Assembly (NCBI GenBank): GCA_965229305.1
Contig: CBDDIZ010000042.1
Coordinates: forward strand, 248,001-312,000
Origin: JALHNI01 sp965229305
GTDB lineage: Bacteria; Acidobacteriota; Terriglobia; Bryobacterales; Bryobacteraceae
Reading direction: 5' to 3'
Length of the DNA stretch: 64,000 nt
Part shown: piece by piece, positions 60,518-64,000 of the stretch
How the letters are laid out: each line of letters starts with the position of its first letter
Numbering within the stretch: the first letter of the stretch is position 1
Position numbers and translations under genes: made by a program
Notes under the pieces: model-generated
Told to the model about the DNA's origin: nothing
Databases searched by the model: none
The model's input: only the letters and a program-made list of their open reading frames with translations

Positions 60518-61809
60518 TGAATATCTCCTCCGACGGCTCGCTCAAGTTCGGCGAAGCTTTTTGCGCCATCAATCTGGCTGTCAAGCAAGGCAAAGCGCGC
60601 ATCCAGAACGCGCCGCTGTTCGTTCAACACATCAAGTACACGCAACTGGCCTAGCTGATACGCTTGCTGGATAATCGCCAGAGTCTTCTGCGACTGGGAA
60701 ACGACAGAACTTTCGAGGATTGAACTGCTCTCTCTCGACGCAGTCCACCGTTTCCATGCCGCCTCAACTTCCTGCGGTATAGCCTTCTCGAGAAAGCGAG
60801 CTCTTTGCCGGGCACCCACAATTCGAGCTTGAGCGGCTTCAACATTTCCGGCATTGCGCTTCTTCGTCAAAATGGGTACAGACACGCCGACCTGCAGAAT
60901 GTCGTCGCGGTCACGGAGCAATACAGATGACCCGGTTGGGGTTGTGCCGTACTGATCATCAAACTGGCTGTTCCGCTTGAAGTAACGTGCGGCCACCGTG
61001 ACGTCTGGACGACCTTCCGCCTCCACTAGGCGAAGTTCCTCCTCACCGAGTTGCTCCATCAGCTTCGCCACGCGTAGATCGGCTCGCGCCTCCAGAGCCA
61101 CAGGGATCAAGCTCTCTAGTTGCGCTGCTTGCGGGCCGAGGCGGAAAATCGTGGTGCCCAACACATTCGAGTCTGTTGGAAGCGCTGCGAGGCGGCGCAA
61201 GTCACTCAACGCAGCGTTTAGCCGCCCGCCCGCCGTACTCTTTAGTGCCTCGACGCGCGCAAGCTCGACTTCGAGCAGCGTCTGATCCAGTTGAGCTGCA
61301 TCGCCTTGGGCGACTCTAGCTTGTGTAAGCTCCAGAGATCGGCGATTTGCAGCGATTACGTCATCGAAAATCTTCAGCCGGAGAGATTCGCCCAATGCAT
61401 CGGCATAGCGAGACTTGATCTCAAAGGCGAAAAGCCGCAACCGCTCTAGGTATTCTTTCTCGACTTGGTTCAGTCGTACTTCCGCAACAGCGACTCGACG
61501 GCCGCGCTTGCCACCCGTCTCCAGAGTGCGGCTGAAGCCTGCCGAGTACTCCTCCTCACCCACCGTCTTTAGCGGTCGGCCAGACGAGGTCGATGCCTCT
61601 ACCGTGAATGGAGTCTTCACACCCGCTTGACGGAGAAGCCCCTTCGCTTCTAGCGATCTAGTTCTCCACGACGCGAGTTCTTGATTGTTTGCCGTCGCGG
61701 TTGCAATCAGCGATTGCAGCGCGTCGGGCGGGGATGGTTCCTGCGCCATTGCGCAAACCATTGACACGACCATGGTCGTGCAAATAGGAATGAGTCTATC
61801 GGAATACAC
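60514..61809 (-). CDS. czcC: CzcC-type TolC-family outer-membrane channel
   Basis: A 431-aa outer membrane factor, first of the four overlapping efflux genes. The signal peptide is about residues 1-22 (VVSMVCAMAQ). Long helical repeats follow (RLFAFEIKSRYADALGESLRLK; FLEKAIPQEVEAAWKRWTASR). It should form the outer channel for CzcBA. The start is about 340 bp after the small Cys-rich gene, whose role may be connected to metal handling. Confidence 0.88.
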   Translation of the reverse strand: MYSDRLIPICTTMVVSMVCAMAQEPSPPDALQSLIATATANNQELASWRTRSLEAKGLLRQAGVKTPFTVEASTSSGRPLKTVGEEEYSAGFSRTLETGGKRGRRVAVAEVRLNQVEKEYLERLRLFAFEIKSRYADALGESLRLKIFDDVIAANRRSLELTQARVAQGDAAQLDQTLLEVELARVEALKSTAGGRLNAALSDLRRLAALPTDSNVLGTTIFRLGPQAAQLESLIPVALEARADLRVAKLMEQLGEEELRLVEAEGRPDVTVAARYFKRNSQFDDQYGTTPTGSSVLLRDRDDILQVGVSVPILTKKRNAGNVEAAQARIVGARQRARFLEKAIPQEVEAAWKRWTASRESSSILESSVVSQSQKTLAIIQQAYQLGQLRVLDVLNEQRRVLDARFALLDSQIDGAKSFAELERAVGGDIQ

Positions 61810-61852
61810 TCCGACCTCCTAAAGCTCACAAGTCTTGATGCGAGTAGAGAAG

Positions 61853-62152
61853 CTAGACTCTGGGAGGGCGGTAAAAGGTGAGGGTTCGGTTTTGGGGAAA
61901 TGCGGGATCGGGTGTCTCGAGAAGAAGCACAACGTCATTCGACGGCTTCAGTTCGAGTGGTTGCGCGACAATGATGTGCGCGCAGCAGCAAATGCAATTG
62001 TCATCGGCGGCTGAACCACCACTGTCCGTAGGGTAGCCGAAGCTTTCGCATTCTTGGGGAGCAAGAATTTCGCAGGCATACAGCTCCGCGCCGGTCACGC
62101 ACAGTAGCATGACTGCCGCCAGACGGAACAGATGTTGAAGCGAAGCGCTCAC
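61853..62152 (-). CDS. Small exported Cys-rich protein upstream of czcC
   Basis: A 99-aa protein when begun at GTG 62152, which gives a signal peptide (LFRLAAVMLLCVTGAELYA). An earlier frame start (GTG 62227) would run through a strong hairpin and is less likely. The mature part carries a dense Cys/His cluster, DNCICCCAHIIV, plus further Cys (ACEILAPQECESFG), suited to metal binding. It lies just before the Czc operon on the same strand. No family recognised. Confidence 0.55.
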   Translation of the reverse strand: MSASLQHLFRLAAVMLLCVTGAELYACEILAPQECESFGYPTDSGGSAADDNCICCCAHIIVAQPLELKPSNDVVLLLETPDPAFPQNRTLTFYRPPRV

Positions 62153-62168
62153 ACCCTCAAAATACCAC

Positions 62169-62194
62169 GGAGGGCCAAAATGGTTTGGCCCTCC
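62169..62194 (-). terminator. Strong hairpin between two small genes, terminator or attenuator-like
   Basis: A perfect 11-bp inverted repeat, GGAGGGCCAAA (62169-62179) and TTTGGCCCTCC (62184-62194), with a 4-base loop. On the minus strand it follows the 136-aa gene (62220) and precedes the Cys-rich gene. A short run of four T lies about 8 bases after the stem, so termination strength is uncertain. Confidence 0.5.
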
Positions 62195-62219
62195 GCACAA
62201 CAGCGCTTCCACTGGAGCG

Positions 62220-62630
62220 TCATTCACCCTGCTGCTTTAAGGTGGCTGCCGTTCCAGCAGCAGAAGCGAATTGTTCGTGCTTCCGTAAGAGCACTTCAGA
62301 CTTGGCTGCGGCTTTGGCATAGCGGCTCGACACCCAGAGGCAATGGGCCTCGGTGCCGTGAATGAAGGGATGCTTGGAGGCCAGGTAGGACGGGTGCAGC
62401 TTAAAATAGGCGGCCTCCGTCGCGTGCTTTTGCGACTCCACCCGCTCTTGCGCCGCCTGCGCGCGGTAATAGGCCGCAAGCCTGCTATGGTCTTGAGGCG
62501 TACTCGCCCTCAGTTCCAAGGACTTCACTTCCTTCTTGCTCAGCGGTGACAGTGTCGAACCTCCGGCGATGGTCTGGCCAAAAGCCGCCAAGGAAAGTCC
62601 AAAGAATAGGCTCACAATGATCTTGTTCAT
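62220..62630 (-). CDS. Hypothetical exported protein
   Basis: A 136-aa protein. The ATG at 62630 has a good GGAGAAG ribosome site; the in-frame ATG at 62642 is inside that site. Signal peptide about 1-20 (IIVSLFFGLSLAAFG). The mature part is helical with ALEYRAQAAQERVE-like coils (AAYYRAQAAQERVESQKHA) and a HCLWVSSRYAKAAAKSEVL segment with His. Helical periplasmic proteins of this size near metal-efflux genes are often metal or stress-related, but no family is recognised. Confidence 0.55.
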   Translation of the reverse strand: MNKIIVSLFFGLSLAAFGQTIAGGSTLSPLSKKEVKSLELRASTPQDHSRLAAYYRAQAAQERVESQKHATEAAYFKLHPSYLASKHPFIHGTEAHCLWVSSRYAKAAAKSEVLLRKHEQFASAAGTAATLKQQGE

Positions 62631-62724
62631 GATCTTCTCCAAATGAAAATTCAGGCTTTATGAGGGTGCTTTCACCGCTGACGACCTACTAAGGCCGCCA
62701 GAAAACTGAGGATTGGAGAACAAG

Positions 62725-63057
62725 TTAGATCCGGAAGATCTGCAGGAGGGCCTGAGGGTCGCCCAACGGTAGCGAGTGCGCCGTTGCACTGCTCACTGGA
62801 AATGACGGCAAAACGTTGGCGACCGCATCGACAGTAGCGAAATGTGGAAGAGAGGGGCTCAGATCCGGCCCAGATTCGCCTCCCGTGGCCACGTTCGGCG
62901 CCTTTGCGAGGCACAATTTGGGGACACAAGGATGGTCTTCACAAGTCGGCTTCGAACAGCAGGACCCCGTCATCTGCTCGCCCATCTCGGGACAAGCTGA
63001 GACGACGCTTGCCCCGACCAGGGAGATCAACAAGCAAATTGTGAGGAGCCACTTCAT
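62725..63057 (-). CDS. Small exported Cys-containing protein
   Basis: A 110-aa protein if begun at ATG 63057, which starts a clean signal peptide (KWLLTICLLISLVGASVVSA). The mature N-terminal part has clustered cysteines (CPEMGEQMTGSCCSKPTCEDHPC, eight Cys within about 40 residues with VPKLCLAKA). The remainder is low complexity. It looks like a metal-binding or disulfide-rich secreted peptide. The longer frame from 63159 adds 34 residues without a leader. Same strand as the Czc operon. Confidence 0.5.
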   Translation of the reverse strand: MKWLLTICLLISLVGASVVSACPEMGEQMTGSCCSKPTCEDHPCVPKLCLAKAPNVATGGESGPDLSPSLPHFATVDAVANVLPSFPVSSATAHSLPLGDPQALLQIFRI

Positions 63058-63266
63058 CAATCTGTTTGGACGTACCAAGCTCTTATTTGGTGCTGGAATC
63101 TTTTGAATGTGGGTCATTAATGTTCGTTTGTGTATGCCTGCCATGTCTCTCCTATTCAAAATAGGGCAGCAGCCCTGGATGGGAACGAGTACAGGGCCAG
63201 GTCATAAGATCGTAGGCACTCTCTGAGAGCTGTTCGGTCAATTCGAACCAAAATTGAACGTCTCGG

Positions 63267-64000
63267 CTACCCGCTTAGAACCCGGATCGTGTGAGCTAAA
63301 GAGAACTGTTCTTCATAGAGAACGCGACCGCGTTCTCCGAGTGCGCGACATTCGTCCGGCCGCGCCAACAACTCGTCAATGGCCCCCGGCAGTGACTCCG
63401 GATTAGGCGCGAGAGCGAGTGCTCGCTGCTCCTTCCAGATTTTTTCGCTGGACGGCCCCCAGTTTGAGACCACGGGCACCCCTAAAGCCAACCCCGCCAT
63501 AATCGATCCACGCCGCGTACTTGCGCCGTCAGGAAAAGGTTGAATCATCAAATCGCAGGCGGACAGATGTCGTGCCACATCGTCAGCATGCAAACGGCCG
63601 GTGGTGGTCACCAGTCCGGCTGCCTCCGGCCCCAGGCGATGGGCGAACTCGTGGCTCCCATCCCCAACGAGGAGGACCTGGCGGTCGGGATGCTTGGCCA
63701 CGCTCCACCGGACGAGCGGCTCCATGAGGTTGGCGACTTCGCTCGAGAAAGTACCGAAATGTCCCACGATGGTTCGTACGCGACCGTTGAGCAGGATGTC
63801 TCGAGTGAGCGCGCTCTCGCGTTTGTCTATGGTGGTGGCAACGTTGCTGGGGATCGGCAGAAACTCCAGCTTTTGGCCGGGAGACAAATATCCTTCTACG
63901 TGCGGCTGCCAGGCTTGCATCGCCATGAAGATGCGGTCGGACGATGAAACAGTCCAGCGGAGCATCTGTTCGGTGACGCGCGCAAGTAATTTTCTGGGAA
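63267..64000 (-). CDS. Glycosyltransferase family 4-like, 3' part only (5' end outside window)
   Basis: The frame is open to the right edge of the window, so the gene starts outside; about 244 codons are visible. The C-terminal half of a GT-B transferase: VGHFGTFSSEVANLMEP, then VLLVGDGS, then the nucleotide-sugar-binding segment DLMIQPFPDGASTRRGSIMAGLALGVPVVS and a final LGERGRVLYEEQFSLAHT. Instead of the usual EGFG...E pattern it has STRRGS, so it may belong to a divergent group. Acceptor unknown. It is not connected to the metal operon (separated by about 200 bp). Confidence 0.8.
   Translation of the reverse strand, partial: PRKLLARVTEQMLRWTVSSSDRIFMAMQAWQPHVEGYLSPGQKLEFLPIPSNVATTIDKRESALTRDILLNGRVRTIVGHFGTFSSEVANLMEPLVRWSVAKHPDRQVLLVGDGSHEFAHRLGPEAAGLVTTTGRLHADDVARHLSACDLMIQPFPDGASTRRGSIMAGLALGVPVVSNWGPSSEKIWKEQRALALAPNPESLPGAIDELLARPDECRALGERGRVLYEEQFSLAHTIRVLSG

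Noticed and set aside
1..64000. CRISPR array, rRNA genes or classical riboswitches
   Set aside because: No regularly spaced repeat-spacer pattern, rRNA-like sequence or recognisable riboswitch core was noticed on either strand.

Overview
The window comes from a high-GC Gram-negative bacterium, most likely an acidobacterium of the Bryobacterales/Solibacter type. The lineage markers are a secreted S53 protease ending in a domain that resembles the Solibacter C-terminal domain (TIGR03437 type), an ECF sigma factor next to a TPR serine/threonine kinase, and a TolB-like regulator with an acidobacterial-style N-terminus. This placement is inferred from protein features only.

Left part, 1-26.1 kb, chromosomal in character. 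It holds the end of a secreted protein and an N-acetylneuraminate lyase-like aldolase (1-1096), then a PAP2 phosphatase divergent from an OmpR-type two-component system, with four 11-bp-phased direct repeats between them. Next come a DksA/TraR zinc-finger protein, a PAS histidine kinase with a divergent receiver-only regulator, the S53 protease, a GPW-repeat protein, a TolB-like regulator, the ECF sigma/kinase pair, DinB, two small secreted proteins, and a four-gene unit (TolC, adaptor, RND pump, membrane-anchored kinase; 18.3-26.1 kb).

Middle part, 26.1-43.2 kb, an integrated element of lower GC. It opens with the 3' half of a tRNA-Gly(CCC) gene (attachment-site scar, 26173-26217) and a plasmid RepA-type initiator. 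A tightly spaced seven-gene run (27.8-41.5 kb) follows: AbiEi, an AbiEii toxin fused to a WYL-like and a zinc-finger module, DruA (DUF4338), proteins of 958 and 357 aa, the 1851-aa DruE-type helicase (DUF1998) and a 234-aa protein. This is a Druantia-like defence locus physically joined to an AbiE toxin-antitoxin pair. A membrane protein on the other strand and an iteron/DnaA-box array (about 43.0-43.14 kb) close the element. The iterons lie far from repA linearly but would be next to it if the element were circular.

Right part, 43.3-64 kb. A CHAT protease, a cytoplasmic-looking S41 peptidase and an ECF sigma/zinc anti-sigma pair form one module. An intact IS3-family element (49372-50673, 4-bp target duplication GTAC) splits a DtxR/MntR-type metalloregulator; removing the IS and one GTAC restores its reading frame. 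Divergent from the broken regulator is a porin / CuA-like cupredoxin / di-haem cytochrome operon. Convergent to that is a heavy-metal efflux operon (CzcC, CzcB, CzcA, P-type ATPase, all overlapping) preceded by small secreted Cys-containing proteins. The window ends in the 3' part of a glycosyltransferase gene.
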